Below are positions 1-11,187 of a DNA stretch of 64,000 nt, one piece after another; position 1 is the first letter of the stretch; each line of letters opens with the position of its first letter. The notes beneath the pieces are model-generated. The model was not told the DNA's origin, searched no databases, and saw nothing but the letters and a program-made list of their open reading frames with translations. The translations under genes and the position numbers were made by a program. The stretch comes from Delphinus delphis (Eukaryota; Chordata; Mammalia; Artiodactyla; Delphinidae). The stretch spans positions 60,457,740 through 60,521,739 of the forward strand of contig NC_082691.1 of assembly GCF_949987515.2 (NCBI RefSeq), given 5' to 3'.

Positions 1-177
1 AAGTTAAGAATGTGCCCAAGGAAGGTCACATTTGGCATAAGGAGTGGAGCCAAGGTTTTATCCAAGCCTGACTACCTCAAGAGCTATACTTTTCACAGCT
101 GTTATCTATTGCCTTTCATGACTAGTTTTCTCAGGATCAACATGGAATGATCAAGAGCAAAGATTTCTCCACCAGAG

Positions 178-357
178 ACCTCATTTTAAAATCTAATTCT
201 GCCCATTTCTAGTTGAGTAACTTGGGGCTAATTATCTAATCTCTGTAATCCTCTTCATCTGTAAAATGAGGACAGTAATTCCCTCCTCATGTGGCTTTAG
301 TACAGTCTTAAGAAGAAAATGCACAGTGCTTTATTAGCACATAGTCAACGTTCAGTT
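178..357 (+). repeat. MIR SINE
   Basis: The MIR core is readable: a degraded TCTAGTTGAGTAACTTGGG-like block, then ATCTGTAAAATGAGGACAGT, then a 3' tail ending CACATAGTCAACGTTCAGT. It is old and diverged. Confidence 0.75.
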
Positions 358-403
358 AAGAACAGCTATTTTAATTGCTAACATTTTTATTGGCTTCATT
401 GTA

Positions 404-728
404 CTTTTTTTTTATAAATTTATTTATTTTTGGCTGAGTTAGGTCTTTGTTGCTGCACACAGGCTTTCTCTAGTTGTGGCGAGCAAGGGCTACTCTTCAT
501 TGCGGTGCGTGGGCTTCTCATTGCGGTGACTTCTCTTGTTGCAGAGCATGGGCTCTAGGCATGCGGGCTTCAGTTGTTGTACTCGTGGGTTCTAGAGCAC
601 AGGCTCAGTAGTTGTGGTGCATGGGCTTAGTTGCTCCGTGGCATGTGGGATCTTCCTGGACCAGGGATTGAACCGGTGTCCCCTGCATTGACAGGCGGAT
701 TCTTAACCACTGAGCCACCAGGGAAGAC
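404..728 (-). repeat. CHR-1-type tRNA-derived SINE, full length
   Basis: On the minus strand the element starts CTTCCCTGGTGGCTCAGTGG, the tRNA-derived head with an A box, then a B box around GGTTCAATCCC, then the long AGTAGTTGTGG/TGCGGTG-rich body, ending in an A/T-rich tail. It is flanked by the exact 10 bp direct repeat CTTCATTGTA (394-403 and 729-738). This is the older, longer relative of the short SINEs elsewhere in the window. Confidence 0.9.
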
Positions 729-2304
729 CTTCATTGTATTTTTTATTCCATGCAAAATGCCTATTCATTTCTCTTGTAGATTGCATCCCTAACTGCAGAC
801 CGATTTCAAGTTCTGGAACCCATTATGCACTGATTTGTATATAATAACAGGGGAGCCTCACAGAAATAACAGGAAAAGAAAATTAATTTCAGAAACAGCA
901 GTCCAAAAAAATACTCAGAGGATATGACAAGTGTGGCATCCTTCCTGGGTTTTTCATTTTCTCTACCTTCAGTTTTTTTAAGGGGTCACTTCTCTCCTGA
1001 TGATCATATCAGCTGCTTCCCTGTGACAGGCAACGAACTAGTATTTCTGCCAAATGAAAGGAACTCTCTCCCATCTCGGTGACCACTGCTTCTCCTTCTC
1101 GCATGCTTTATCTCCTTCACCGAAACTTGCCTGGTCCATAATTTACAGCCTGACTGGCTCCGCAGGAATGGTTGCCTTGAGGCCTTGGAGACCTAACTGT
1201 GCGTGTGGGCTCCCCTGTAAGGAGGTCTTGGAAAAATCTATCCCAGCTGCCATGTGGTGACACCTAGTACCGTCTGTGGTGACAGCTGTCAATGGTACCA
1301 TCTTTTCATCTCTGCCTCTTCCTGAAGCTCAGTCTATCACTTCCAACAGAATACTATGTGCTTAAGCATCTTCTTTCCTGCTGTGGTGGTGTGGTTTTTA
1401 TGTCTTCTGGGATCATCTTAGAACGTATTTAGGGCTATAATTCTGGGCCCAGAAGAACATAATCTGGTGAGCGGGTGCATAGGTAGGTCTTCATTTAATT
1501 AAAAGGGGGGCCCCAATAGCACAGTTATTGTTTACTGCAGGGGGTTTCAGTCTGGAAACCAGGAGTGGGTACAGCAGATCCTAAGCCCACTTCCCTGACT
1601 AGCTTTATAGTCCCAGAGAATCACCAATATCCTAGATAAAGCTGTTCACCTCTCAGAGGCAACCTAAAAGGGAAAAGACTGGGTTTTTGTTTGGTTTTCA
1701 TTTGATCACTTCCCTCAACATTAATTGCTGTTTTCACAAATCTGGATCATTACTAAAAAAAAGTCACCATGTAGAAGTCAATGCGGAACTTACTGGTATC
1801 GTAACCAGCCACCGAAGCAGAAGAGAGAGTAAGGAATCAGGTTTGGCAGGGCTGGGGTGGAGGTGGGAGCGGCAGAGGGTGCAGCGGAGGTGGAGCCCCA
1901 GTAGGACTTAGAGGAATAGGAAGCAGGATTAGGAGTGCTGACCCCACAGGCTGCACTCGCCGCCTCAGTCCTCCATTCTAGCCCTCATCCTAGGCGGATG
2001 AGTGGGACAACGTACCACCTCTATTGGGGTTTGCCTGCTCTAGGTGTTTCCAATAAAAGAACTGTGGGCCACTTTGGGGCCAGGAGCACTGAATCCAGGG
2101 TGGTAGCCTGTAGGCTACAGTGATGGTTTCTCAAGTGTAGTCTACCTGCTAATTCTACAACTTGCTGGCCTCTCCCAGTTTACAAGTCAGAATCTCTGGG
2201 GGAACGTGAAGATCATTCCTAAGTACAATAAAATGTGAGGATCACTGAGAGAGAACATACTGCAAATCCCTAATCCAGGTAAAATTTTCAAGTATCCATT
2301 TTGC

Positions 2305-2840
2305 ACAGAATAATGGCCTCCAAAGATGTCACATCCAAAACCCCAGAATGTGTGAATATGTTAAGCTATGCGGTAAAGGGGAATTAAGGTTGCAGATGGA
2401 ATTAAGGTTGCTAGTCAAGTGACATTAAAACAGGGAGAGTATCCTGGATTATCCAAGTGGGCCCAAAGTAATCCCAAGGGTCCTTAAATGAAGAGGGAGG
2501 CAAAAGACAAGAGGCACGGAAGGTTATATGAGTATGGAGTCGGCCAGAGTGATGCAATGTAAGAAGGATTCAACTCACTGATGCTGGCTTTGGAGATAGA
2601 AAAAGGAGCCATTAGCCAAGGAATGCCAGCACCCTCTAGAAACTGCAAAAGGCAAGGACATGCATTCTCCCCTGGAGCCTCCAGAAGGACCACAGCCCGG
2701 CTGACACCTTGATTTTAGGCCAGTGATACCGGTGTTGGACTTCTAACCTCCAGAACTGTGAAATAAAAAATCTGTGTTGTTTAAGCCACTAAATTTGTGC
2801 AAAATTTGTACAATAGCAATAGAAAACTAATATAACTCCT
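2305..2840 (+). mobile_element. MLT1-type (ERVL-MaLR) LTR
   Basis: The order of recalled MaLR landmarks is present: ATGTCACATCCAAAACCCC, TTATCCAAGTGGGCCCAA, CTCCCCTGGAGCCTCCAGAAGG split by changes, ACACCTTGATTTTAG, CTCCAGAACTGTGAAATAA, and TTTAAGCCACTAAATTTGTG at the 3' end. Subfamily not assigned. The minus-strand frame inside it is not a gene. Confidence 0.75.
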
Positions 2841-2878
2841 ATTCATGATAAATGCCTGTATTCATGATAAATGCCTGT
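2841..2878 (+). repeat. Perfect 19 bp tandem duplication
   Basis: The unit ATTCATGATAAATGCCTGT occurs twice head to tail (2841-2859 and 2860-2878) with no mismatch, just after the MLT1-type LTR. Confidence 0.9.
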
Positions 2879-3889
2879 ATTCAATGATATGGATAGATGT
2901 GATATCACAAACCATACAGTATGGTTTCTGAAAGGCATGGAGTTTAAGGGACTTCCAAGAACATGAAGAAAATTTCCACCTGTTAGAAACAGGTCATCTT
3001 TCTAGGCTTAATTTATCTCCTCAAGATAGCTGTGCTGGATATTGGGATATTTACTTGGTTGCTTCTGAAGATCCAGTCTCTACTCTGCTCTGTGCCCTGG
3101 TAGGCAGATCTCTATGGACCAGACTCCCTTGCCCTTTGTTTTCCAGCTGGGTTCCCCCAATGGGAGGTACCAGCAGGAGAGTCTAGAGGTCACTCAGGTA
3201 CCAGCCTTGCACTTGTACAACCCTGAGAGTGAGTCTCTCCTTAAATTTTGTGCTCTAGGCACCTTACTTGCCTCACTCAACAGTAACAATGAGGAAGAAA
3301 TATGTAAGGGGTCCAGGAGAAGCCTTCCCAGAGTGGGTGACAGCCTGAAAACTGCTATGAGCTCCAACTATAAAGTATCTAGAATTCCTCCCCATTTCTT
3401 ATATGCCTCCTTCCACCCACAACTACCTGGTGAACTGTCAGAGGCTATGGTTGAGAAAGTAGAAAAGAAAAATCAAGAAAATATGATCCAACAGTACCAA
3501 GAGAAGCAATTTAGTTCAAGCAATTTACCCAGTCATTACATATGCAATGCTTTTATATGCAAATCACATGCAAATATAAATACTACCCTCCATAGGAGGG
3601 TAAACATTTTTTGTTTTCTCTGGCTTCTAACGCAAATTCAATTTGGAAAATAAAAATAGAAAACTACCCTGTGTTGGGATAAAATTTGTTTATGCATCTC
3701 ACTACCTCTTACAATAACCCCAATAGTATCTATAAGCCTAAAGTAGTTTGTTCCTGCTGAAGAACTGTGTGACCTTGACGTGAGGTAAACAGAATTGCTA
3801 AAGTACAAGCATATACGAACTGTGTCTGTATGGATGTGAGAAGGTAAATAGCCCCCTCATCCAGGAAGCCATCCTGGGTCACTGGTCCT

Positions 3890-4015
3890 CCCCACCCCTC
3901 CCCTACAGGCCCACAGAGTGAGTTCAATTCTCTCTCCTCTGTATCCCCACAGAGCACTACTCAGTAAATGGGTATTGGATGCATGAAGGAGTGAGTGTAA
4001 GAATGATAATTGGCA
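3890..4015 (+). repeat. LINE2 3' end (likely)
   Basis: The order CCACAGAGTGAGTTCAATTC, TGTATCCCCACAGAGC, CAGTAAATGGGTATTGGATG resembles the L2 3' tail (TGTATCCCCAGCGCC...AATAAATATTTGTTGAATG). Short and diverged. Confidence 0.45.
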
Positions 4016-4466
4016 CAGCAAAATTCATAGACAGAGCAGCCAAATAAGACTACAATTGACTAAATTTAAACAGGCTTAGACATGCATCACCTGTGAACCT
4101 CAGGAATCTCCCCACTCCTTGTCCTTCCTTGGCTCCCCAAGGCCCAACCCTGCCCTCAAGTATTTTTAGAACAAAACAACAAAAAGATAGGAAGAAGACT
4201 GTGGCAGGAAGAAGGTGGCAGCATTAATATTCTGAACAAGGCTGCAAGGAATTTAAAAGCCGGACCTCCCCCACTAACGTTTGTTTCCTGCACATAAACA
4301 GGAACACCACGCAGAGTCACTGCACTTATTTTTAGAAAAAAAATCGAAAAGATTTAAAAGAAAAGAAAAGCACCCTTAGGTTGGTTGAAGACCAATGTTT
4401 CTACCTGAAGCAACAGAGTCAGCTCTTGAGCATCAGTGTCCTGTGAGGGCGCTGTTGCGGGCCTAC

Positions 4467-4585
4467 CTGAGCTGGAAAGAACCAGAAGAAAAGGTTGCTG
4501 TTGTAAGTCTTATTCACAGTGATGTAGCCGGAATAACTCGTCAAATTCCATCCTGGGAAAGGAGTCACCGAGCTCAACCGTCTTC
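4467..4585 (-). CDS. CPVL: CPVL second coding exon (partial gene)
   Basis: Read on the minus strand, this 119 bp exon encodes 39 full codons after a split glycine codon. The protein runs from RRLSSVTPFPGW to WFFPAQ and closely follows residues of human CPVL (recalled human text: PFPGLNMKSYAGFLTVNKTY...FFWFFPAQ). CPVL is a serine carboxypeptidase-like protein (family S10) of the secretory/lysosomal system, prominent in macrophages; its catalytic residues lie in later exons outside the window. The acceptor is a C-rich tract ending in AG just above 4585. The donor is CAG|GTAGGC at 4466-4461, slightly weak but usable. The exon starts with GA, which completes the G left over from the exon at 11188, so the phases match exactly. 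Two N-glycosylation sequons are visible, NLT and NKT. NKT is shared with human; NLT is NMK in the human sequence I recall. Very confident in identity; exon ends inferred from splice signals. Confidence 0.93.
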
Positions 4586-5334
4586 CTAGGGGGGGAAAAA
4601 TATTTACCCGAGGATTAGACAAATAATAAATACGGGGTGAGCCATTCCATCTTGGCCAGACTTCTCCCAGGGGCCAGGTCTGGAATGAAGTGATCAGAAA
4701 GGCTACAAGGGGATTGGTATAAAGGTGTTTACTGGTAGCAACTTCCAGCCTGCCCTGGCCAGTTCCACATATTCAAAATTCACCATTTAGCCAAGGGCAA
4801 GTGACATTTTAAACCTTTTTTTTTTGGTTCATACCTTATGAACTATAATAAGAATTTTTTTAAGAAGAAAAGAAAATCACCTATCCTTAGCTCCACTCTA
4901 AAGAGTAAACCAAGGTGTTCACATGGGGCCACCTGGAAGGCCAAGGCAGGATAAAGTCACCTAACCCCAAAAGGTGGGGCGGGGGTGGGGGGGAGTGAAA
5001 GAGAAATAACAGCTAAGGAGCTCTCAGCCTGGAAGAGGCCTGTGTTCTCCACACTCTTCTTGTGGTGAAAGCAAAGGGCCTGCTACTTCCACTAAGGGAA
5101 ATGGACCAGGCATGTGGGGAGTAAGAATGACTGGGGCCGGCTGGGGAGGGTGGGGAGAGGCAGGCAGTGAGACTATGGGTGATCACGTGGCTACTCAGAA
5201 GGAGCCAAATAGGACAAGGAGCAGCTGTAGAGGGCAGAGGTCCTGGTTTTCTAAGGGCAGCAAAAGGACAGGGACAGGGAGGAGGAAAGAGGGAATGCTC
5301 AGAGAGGTGAAGCGCCCAGGAGTAAACAATACTA

Positions 5335-5560
5335 CTATCAATAGAACTGGGAACACCTACAAGGCCACTATACCAAGGGCTTTACATTACGTGGTAGGTA
5401 TAATTATTATCTCCATTTTACAGATGAGAACGCTGAAGCACAGAGAGGTTAAGTAACTTGCCCGAGGTCACACAGCTAGCAACGGAGAGCTGGGATTTAA
5501 ACCCAGAAGTCGGGCTGCGGAGTTAGCCCCTGCCCCTACCCTGCTACACTGCATCTCAGC
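5335..5560 (+). repeat. Ancient mammalian dispersed repeat
   Basis: It carries the well-known block ATTTTACAGATGAGAACGCT, CACAGAGAGGTTAAGTAACT, GCCCGAGGTCACACAGCTAG, GGGATTTAAACCCAG. I recognise the family as a common old mammalian repeat but cannot name it safely. Confidence 0.65.
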
Positions 5561-6209
5561 TAGAGAGTTAGTCAAAAGGTATGAGAAGCAGGGAATGGAG
5601 GGGGAAGCAGTGATTAGGAAAGGAGTGGAGAAGGGACAGTAAACAGGTAGGAAGCAGGGTGTGGTGGGGAAGTCTGGGTGAAGAAGAGTCCTTTAGGGGG
5701 AACAAAGTAAGTGTCCCCAATAAAAACAAAATTGTTCAAGAAAAGCTACTTAAGTCTGAGACTTATTAAGTTGGAGACTGTTTAGTAGACAGTAGGTAAG
5801 GAAGCTCGATCCTACTCATGTGCCACCAACTAAAGATGTCTTCAGTGGGGTACCAGAGCCCATGGGCCCTGGAGTGCTAATTGACATCTTTTCCCAACTC
5901 GGCGTTCAGTGACAGCACAGACAGGATGCAGGAAGCCATGGTGTCAATGTGGATGCTGATTTGTCCACCCTGGGCTTTGTGTGAGGATCAAATGAAAACA
6001 TGCATATGACCCTTGAGCACAGAGATGGACATAACATAAGGGCTTAGGCAAAGAGAGGGATGATTCTCATTAGCCTGTGGGCCACCCCAAGAATAGCCTA
6101 GAAGACTTTGCCTTTTTGGGGCTCAGTCCAGTTCCCCCAGGAAAGATTGTTTATTCCAACCTCTTAACCTCTTCGCCATTCTCTTCCCAATGAGATCTAT
6201 CCCTCCCCA

Positions 6210-6237
6210 CCAAAAAAAAAAAAAAAAAAAAAAAAGG
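6210..6237 (+). repeat. Poly(A) tract
   Basis: An uninterrupted run of about 25 A in unique sequence, likely polymorphic. Confidence 0.9.
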
Positions 6238-6403
6238 CAAAGAACAAAGAAAGATTTTAAGGAAAAGAAAAGGGAGATGTTTTGGGGAAAGTGGTATGTG
6301 CCTGCCCTTCCCATCCCCCACCCTTCCCTCTTCCCATCTTTGCTTCCACTCAATTAGCCCACAGAAAGATCACCTCCAGGGCTGGGCAGCCTTTAAAACA
6401 CTT

Positions 6404-6698
6404 CTTTTGGCCTTTTTTTTTTTTTTTAATTGAGGTGTAATTGACATACAACATGACATTAGTTTCAGATATATATAACATGATTGAATATTTGTATATG
6501 TTGTGAAATGATCACCACAATAAATCCAGTTAACATCTCTCATCACACACAGCTACAAATTTTTTTCTTGTGATGAGGACTTTTAAGCTCTACTCTCTTA
6601 GCAACTTTCAAATAGCAAGACAGTATTATTAACTACAGTTACCATGCTGTGCATTACATCCCTGGAACTTATGTCTTTTGTAGCTGGTAGTTTGTACC
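6404..6698 (-). mobile_element. 5'-truncated L1, 3' end only, with target duplication
   Basis: On the plus strand it begins with a T tract, then TTGAGGTGTAATTGACATAC, the reverse complement of the L1 3' UTR. It is flanked by the exact 10 bp repeat TAAAACACTT (6394-6403 and 6699-6708), which defines both ends of the insertion. Confidence 0.88.
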
Positions 6699-7049
6699 TA
6701 AAACACTTTTGAAATATTTTTCACAAAACTATTAATCTTCTCAAAATCCAACAGAGATCCCCCCCAACAAGGAGGGCAGAGAACCAAAGGCTGAAGCATT
6801 GGGAATGAGTGAGATGTGAATCCCAGAGGGCTAAGTGAGCACTTGAGAAAGACAGAGAAAAATGAGAAAGGTCAAAGTAGAATGAGAAAAAGAGAAAACA
6901 TATAACAGAAAGGAGCTGGAGGGAATGGACTATGGGAGATGGGGTGATTGAATCTATCTATCTCTCTGAGACCAGCACAACACAAGGTCCGCTGGCCTGC
7001 TCTGAAAATGACTCAGATGCTTACCCAGTCCTTCCTTTCTGAGCATTGT

Positions 7050-7240
7050 AAAGCTGTTTCTCTGCTGCCTTGTACTGACTGGGGTTTACTTTCTACCTTC
7101 CCTCCTGGATCAGGGGCTGTTGGGAAGCAGGGAATTTGTCTTGTTTATCTTTGTACCCCCAGGGACACAGTATGCTGGTTTATACACTTAAGACATTCGA
7201 TACACATTTTTTAATGAATAAATGTGAATGAATGAACTAA
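7050..7240 (+). repeat. LINE2 3' end
   Basis: It shows GGGAATTTGTCTTGTTTATC, TTTGTACCCCCAGGGACAC and the tail AATGAATAAATGTGAATGAA, matching the usual L2 3' end order. Confidence 0.65.
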
Positions 7241-8587
7241 AACATGACACACTGGCAATGCACTAGGATTAGCTTACTTCTACAAAAACCTCCTAAGGCA
7301 GGCAGGCCTTATTAAGATCTCAAGAAATTTAGAAAGACTTTTCTCTGCCCCACAAAAAAGTGTTTCATCCTGTTTTAAATTTCCTTTAACTAAACCCCGG
7401 TAAAATAAAAGCTTTTTCAACTAAATTGATTTTTTGCATTTCAAATGTCCCCGTTCATCCTTCTAGAATCTATTAATGGAATGTGGAAAATAAACTCCCA
7501 AGATGGAGGAGTTTTTCTTCCTGGAACCGTGACTCATAATACAAATGTTGAAAACAGTTGAAAAAAGGAAAAAGGTTTTCTTTGAAGCGACTTCACTTCC
7601 TACTTGTTATTTACTGTGCTTGTGACAGAAACACTTTCAAAAAGATTAGAGTATGACCAAAGAAGGGCTTGAACCAGTTAATCAGGTACTTCATATTTGC
7701 AAAGACTTGCATCATCATCAGGATGGACAGGACACTACCAGGCCATAAGTAATAATAAATTAAGACCTAATAGCAAAATATTCTTTAAAGTTGGTGAAAA
7801 GACAGTGTCTGGAAACATGCTAAAACTGGCCTCCTACATTCATTTTGTTTCAGAGAGTGAGGATTTATTCTAGCTGCAGAGAAAGCAAACATGCAATTAC
7901 AGTTACATAAAAATAAGCCAGTTAGTTTATGTTGGAGATTTTTTAAAAAATTAAAATTTCCCTTGTCTTTTTGTCAATTACTGTTTATCTCAAAAATGTT
8001 CCATTACGATATTAAGACTCATGTTCCTAAGATTCTGACAGACTTGATAAACAAAAGGGATTCAGCGGAGTGAGCTGACCATCTGTCCAGAGCTTCCTGA
8101 ACTTTCAGTAAAGCGGATGAATACAATTATCCTTAATTGTGTTGTCAGGACTGCAGTTGAATACCCAGATGTACCTGATTTTGGATTAGTCATTTAAAAT
8201 TCTGTTCAAAGATTTTTGACAGAACTTTAGAAAGTGACATTACACCAGATTTAATATTTTAAATGTTGTCACTCATCAGATGGTGATCTATCAGGCTTAG
8301 CACAAAAAAGGACAGAAGATAAAACTATCTCCCTCAGAATCTTTCTTTACTACTGCTGACACCCATGACCGTGAAATGCTTGTAGGCGAGAAATCCAGGA
8401 ATGGGAGGGATGTGGACAATCTCTCAGGCAGATTTCTCTGTATTCTTTGCACTTGTTCTACCAGATGTACGATTCAGAGACACCATGGCCACGTTGCCTT
8501 AATGCTCTGTTTAAGCTGTCTTACTCAGTATGCACAGGCCCTTTCTTATTTGCCCAAATCTTACCCTACACCCCCAAGTCTGGTCAC

Positions 8588-8815
8588 ATAGTACAGAGGT
8601 TCATACCTCAGGCTCTGGAGTCAGCAGAAATAGGTTTTAATTCCAGATCTGCCACTTACTACCTTTAAATGGTCCTGGGCAAGACACCTAATTTCTCTGG
8701 GCTTTAGTTTTCTCATTCGTAAAATGGGAACAATAAGTATTCATTTTTCATTAGAGTTGCTACAAGGATTAAAAGAGCTAATTTGTATAAAGCATAACGT
8801 CTGAAACATAGGTCT
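8588..8815 (+). repeat. MIR SINE, nearly full length
   Basis: Head GGCTCTGGAGTCAGCAGAAA, then TCCAGATCTGCCACTTACTA, GGGCAAGACACCTAATTTCT and GTAAAATGGGAACAATAAG occur in MIR order, ending in the LINE2-like tail. An (ACT)n microsatellite follows at about 8930-8952. Confidence 0.88.
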
Positions 8816-8924
8816 CAAATTTAAATTCTACAAATATTTATTGAGTGCCTATTACATACAGCCGCTGTGCCAGGTACTCGGGATACAATTACTACTAAAT
8901 GTTAGCTATTTATTGATATTATTC

Positions 8925-8954
8925 TTACTACTACTACTACTACTGCTACTACTT
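8925..8954 (+). repeat. (ACT)n microsatellite
   Basis: TTACTACTACTACTACTACT followed by one interrupted unit (GCT) and two more ACT units. Confidence 0.9.
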
Positions 8955-9144
8955 TCTATTTGGATTATGCCAACCAACAGGGATAGCTTCCTTCTAAAAA
9001 TTTCCAGCACGCCTTCCTCAAATGTAATACTTTAGAACTTTAGTATGCATTGCCTGATTCCTTAATTGTTTCACGTGTGTGCATCTGGTCACTCCAAAAG
9101 AGGACAAGCTTCTTAAACAAAGGAAAATAAATTATAGCAGGCGA

Positions 9145-9290
9145 ATTACAGAGTGCAAGTCAGAAAATTTGGGTCTTAGACTCATCTCTACTACTATTAC
9201 CTATGTCCCCTTGGGCAAGTCATGTAAAATATTTGAGTCTCAAATTCCTCATCTGTGGATTGGCTGGGTTTGGTTGTAAGTATTTAACTC
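9145..9290 (+). repeat. MIR SINE fragment
   Basis: GTCCCCTTGGGCAAGTCATG followed by CTCAAATTCCTCATCTGTGG is the MIR core, diverged. Confidence 0.65.
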
Positions 9291-9667
9291 CTTTTCAGCT
9301 CCAAATGAAATGATCTGCTTTGATTTACTGTGAATAAACATAATCTAAGTCATCAGTATCCATGGAAGCCAAAAGAAAGGCATATGATCCAGTTTGGTGG
9401 ATTTGGGTTAATGATATTTTGCCTCTTCATTTATGCCTAGTGATATCAGCCTATGCCATTGGGCTGCCATCTTTTCATGACTTTTCTACATCAAGCAAAA
9501 ACGAGTCTTAAAAAAAAGACTACACAGCCTCACTACGTTATCACTGACTATATTATCAAAGTTTTTCATCTTTTCTTAGAAAAGAGATGGTGAAACATGG
9601 AGCCAATGTATATTTCAGACAAAGATATATGAGCAGGACTCCAATGCACCCTTAAGAGGGGAGAATA

Positions 9668-9861
9668 GGGCTTCCCTGGTGGCGCAGTGGTTGAGAGTCC
9701 GCCTGCCGATGCAGGGGACGCGGGTTCGTGCCCCGGTCCGGGAAGATCCCACATGCCGCGGAGCGGCTAGGCCCGTGAGCCATGGCCGCTGAGCCTGCGC
9801 GTCCGGAGCCTGTGCTCCGCAACGGAGAGGCCACAACAGTGAGAGGCCCGCATACCGCAAA

Positions 9862-9889
<28 letters not shown>
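9668..9889 (+). repeat. CHR-2-type tRNA-derived SINE (cetacean)
   Basis: The head GGCTTCCCTGGTGGCGCAGT carries the A box and GGTTCGTGCCC the B box of its tRNA-derived RNA polymerase III promoter. A CpG-rich body and a poly(A) tail of about 27 A follow. It is flanked by the exact repeat GGGGAGAATA (9658-9667 and 9890-9899). Low divergence from the other copies in the window indicates a young insertion. It lies in a CPVL intron, antisense to CPVL. Confidence 0.95.
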
Positions 9890-9893
<4 letters not shown>

Positions 9894-10554
9894 AGAATAT
9901 TTTGGTTTTAAATCAAACCAAAGACAAAAATGATGACAGCCTATTGACTATGAGAACTAAAGAAAAGTTGCTTTATTTTAAACTTCCATACAGAGTATGT
10001 ACATTTATTTTAGATCTTTAAAATGATCATTTCCCTAAAATTTCCAGTTTCAGCTCCACATTCCCATGAAATCTACCAACTTATCAGCCTCATAAGCATT
10101 AACTCTGCCTTCCCACCTGTGACTAGGGATAAACTCCGAAGCAAACACCAAGATCTCCATCCATGGATTCTCATCTCCTTCAAGAAAATGTTCCACAACA
10201 GACGTCCCACCTCAATCTACTTTCCCCTCTCTACTGGACTATTTCCATCATTACCTCCTACCCTCCGTAACTCTCTTCCTGACCCTTCCTGACTCCATAA
10301 CTCCCTCCAGCCACCACCCCATTTCTCTGCTCCCTTTTACAAACAGCTCTGCCTACATACCGGTTTATAGTTCAGGAGTGTCCTGAGGTCCAGAAAGATT
10401 ACATAATTGATCCTACACAGTGATTTACCTAAGCATGAAGAAGCATTAAGGGCAGAGGCACGTCATAATTTTTAGTCTCTGATGACATCAGAAGACACTT
10501 TTTTTTGTATTAATAATAGAAAAACCCACAAACTCTAAATAAAAGCCATCAGCA

Positions 10555-10715
10555 AACACTAATATTTAGAGAGCAATTTACAGGTTATGAAGAGTTTTCA
10601 CGTGCATTTCCTCATATGATTCTTTTAACATCCCTGAGACTTGGGTGGGTTGTTTTTTCTCCATCTTATTAATGAGGAAACTGAGTCCTAGGATGTTAAG
10701 TCAACCTACCAGGCA
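10555..10715 (+). repeat. Ancient dispersed repeat
   Basis: ATTTACAGGTTATGAAGAG, CATTTCCTCATATGATTCT and TTAATGAGGAAACTGAGTCC follow the order of the old family also seen at 5335 and 16815. Confidence 0.5.
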
Positions 10716-10721
10716 AAGGGG

Positions 10722-10960
10722 CCCAGCACAGTGGCTGTGAGCTTAGGCTTTGGAATGAAGCTATTGGGGTGTGAATCCTGCATCTACCAGCTGGTGTCTG
10801 TATGACTCTGGCAAGTAACTTCATCTCCTTCTGCTTTAGTTTTCTTGTGTGTAAAACAGATGCACTTCCTGGCTCGCTGCGATGCTAAAATGATTTTTAT
10901 ATCAAATGCATGGAAGCAGTAACTGACATGTAGTAACCAATTGTAGACAGGCCCTATATT
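10722..10960 (+). repeat. MIR SINE
   Basis: GGCTGTGAGCTTAGGCTTTG, GTGTGAATCCTGCATCTACC, CTCTGGCAAGTAACTTCATC and TGTGTGTAAAACAGATGCAC follow MIR order. Confidence 0.75.
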
Positions 10961-11187
10961 AGTTTTATAAATAGATATGCAGGGACTCAACCACTGGTTA
11001 ATCTGACCCTGATGAACTTTCATTTTAGCTCTAACCTCTGATACTATATGACACCAAATCATTAATATTTGAAATAAAACAATTGAGTAAAATACTAGAA
11101 TGTATTTTGGATCCTGTGAGACAACTGCTAAAAAAAAAACCAACTGTTGAAACTATACCAGAAGGTAAGTTTCTGATTTAAACTTAC

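Larger units (their letters stand above)
1..4466. other. CPVL intron 3 (partial), no exon seen
   Basis: This lies downstream of the CPVL exon at 4467-4585. I looked on the minus strand for the next CPVL exon (the LWLQGGPGG region) and do not see it, so the intron runs off the left edge. It contains a MIR, a CHR-1-type SINE, an MLT1-type LTR, a small tandem repeat, an L2-like tail near 3.9 kb, and otherwise unassigned sequence (729-2300 and 2880-3890). A 179-codon plus-strand frame at 3114-3653 has no recognisable domain. Confidence 0.7.
4586..11187. other. CPVL intron between first and second coding exons
   Basis: This is 6.6 kb between two splice-matched exons. It holds an L1 3' end with target duplications, several MIR/L2 and other ancient repeats, a CHR-2 SINE and simple repeats. 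The stretch 7250-8330 is AT-rich unique sequence in which I see no gene. Confidence 0.8.

Noticed and set aside
9668..9780. tRNA-like A and B boxes
   Set aside because: They are the tRNA-derived heads of SINEs, without a foldable full tRNA or anticodon arm; not tRNA genes.
9566..9860. Open frames over the CHR-2 SINEs (here and at 18616-19031, 24188-24700, 26889-27339, 34628-35060, 55918-56180) giving near-identical peptides
   Set aside because: The repeated peptide text (for example RASHCCGLSRCGAQAP) is only the SINE read in different frames; the same DNA explains every copy, so these are not a gene family.
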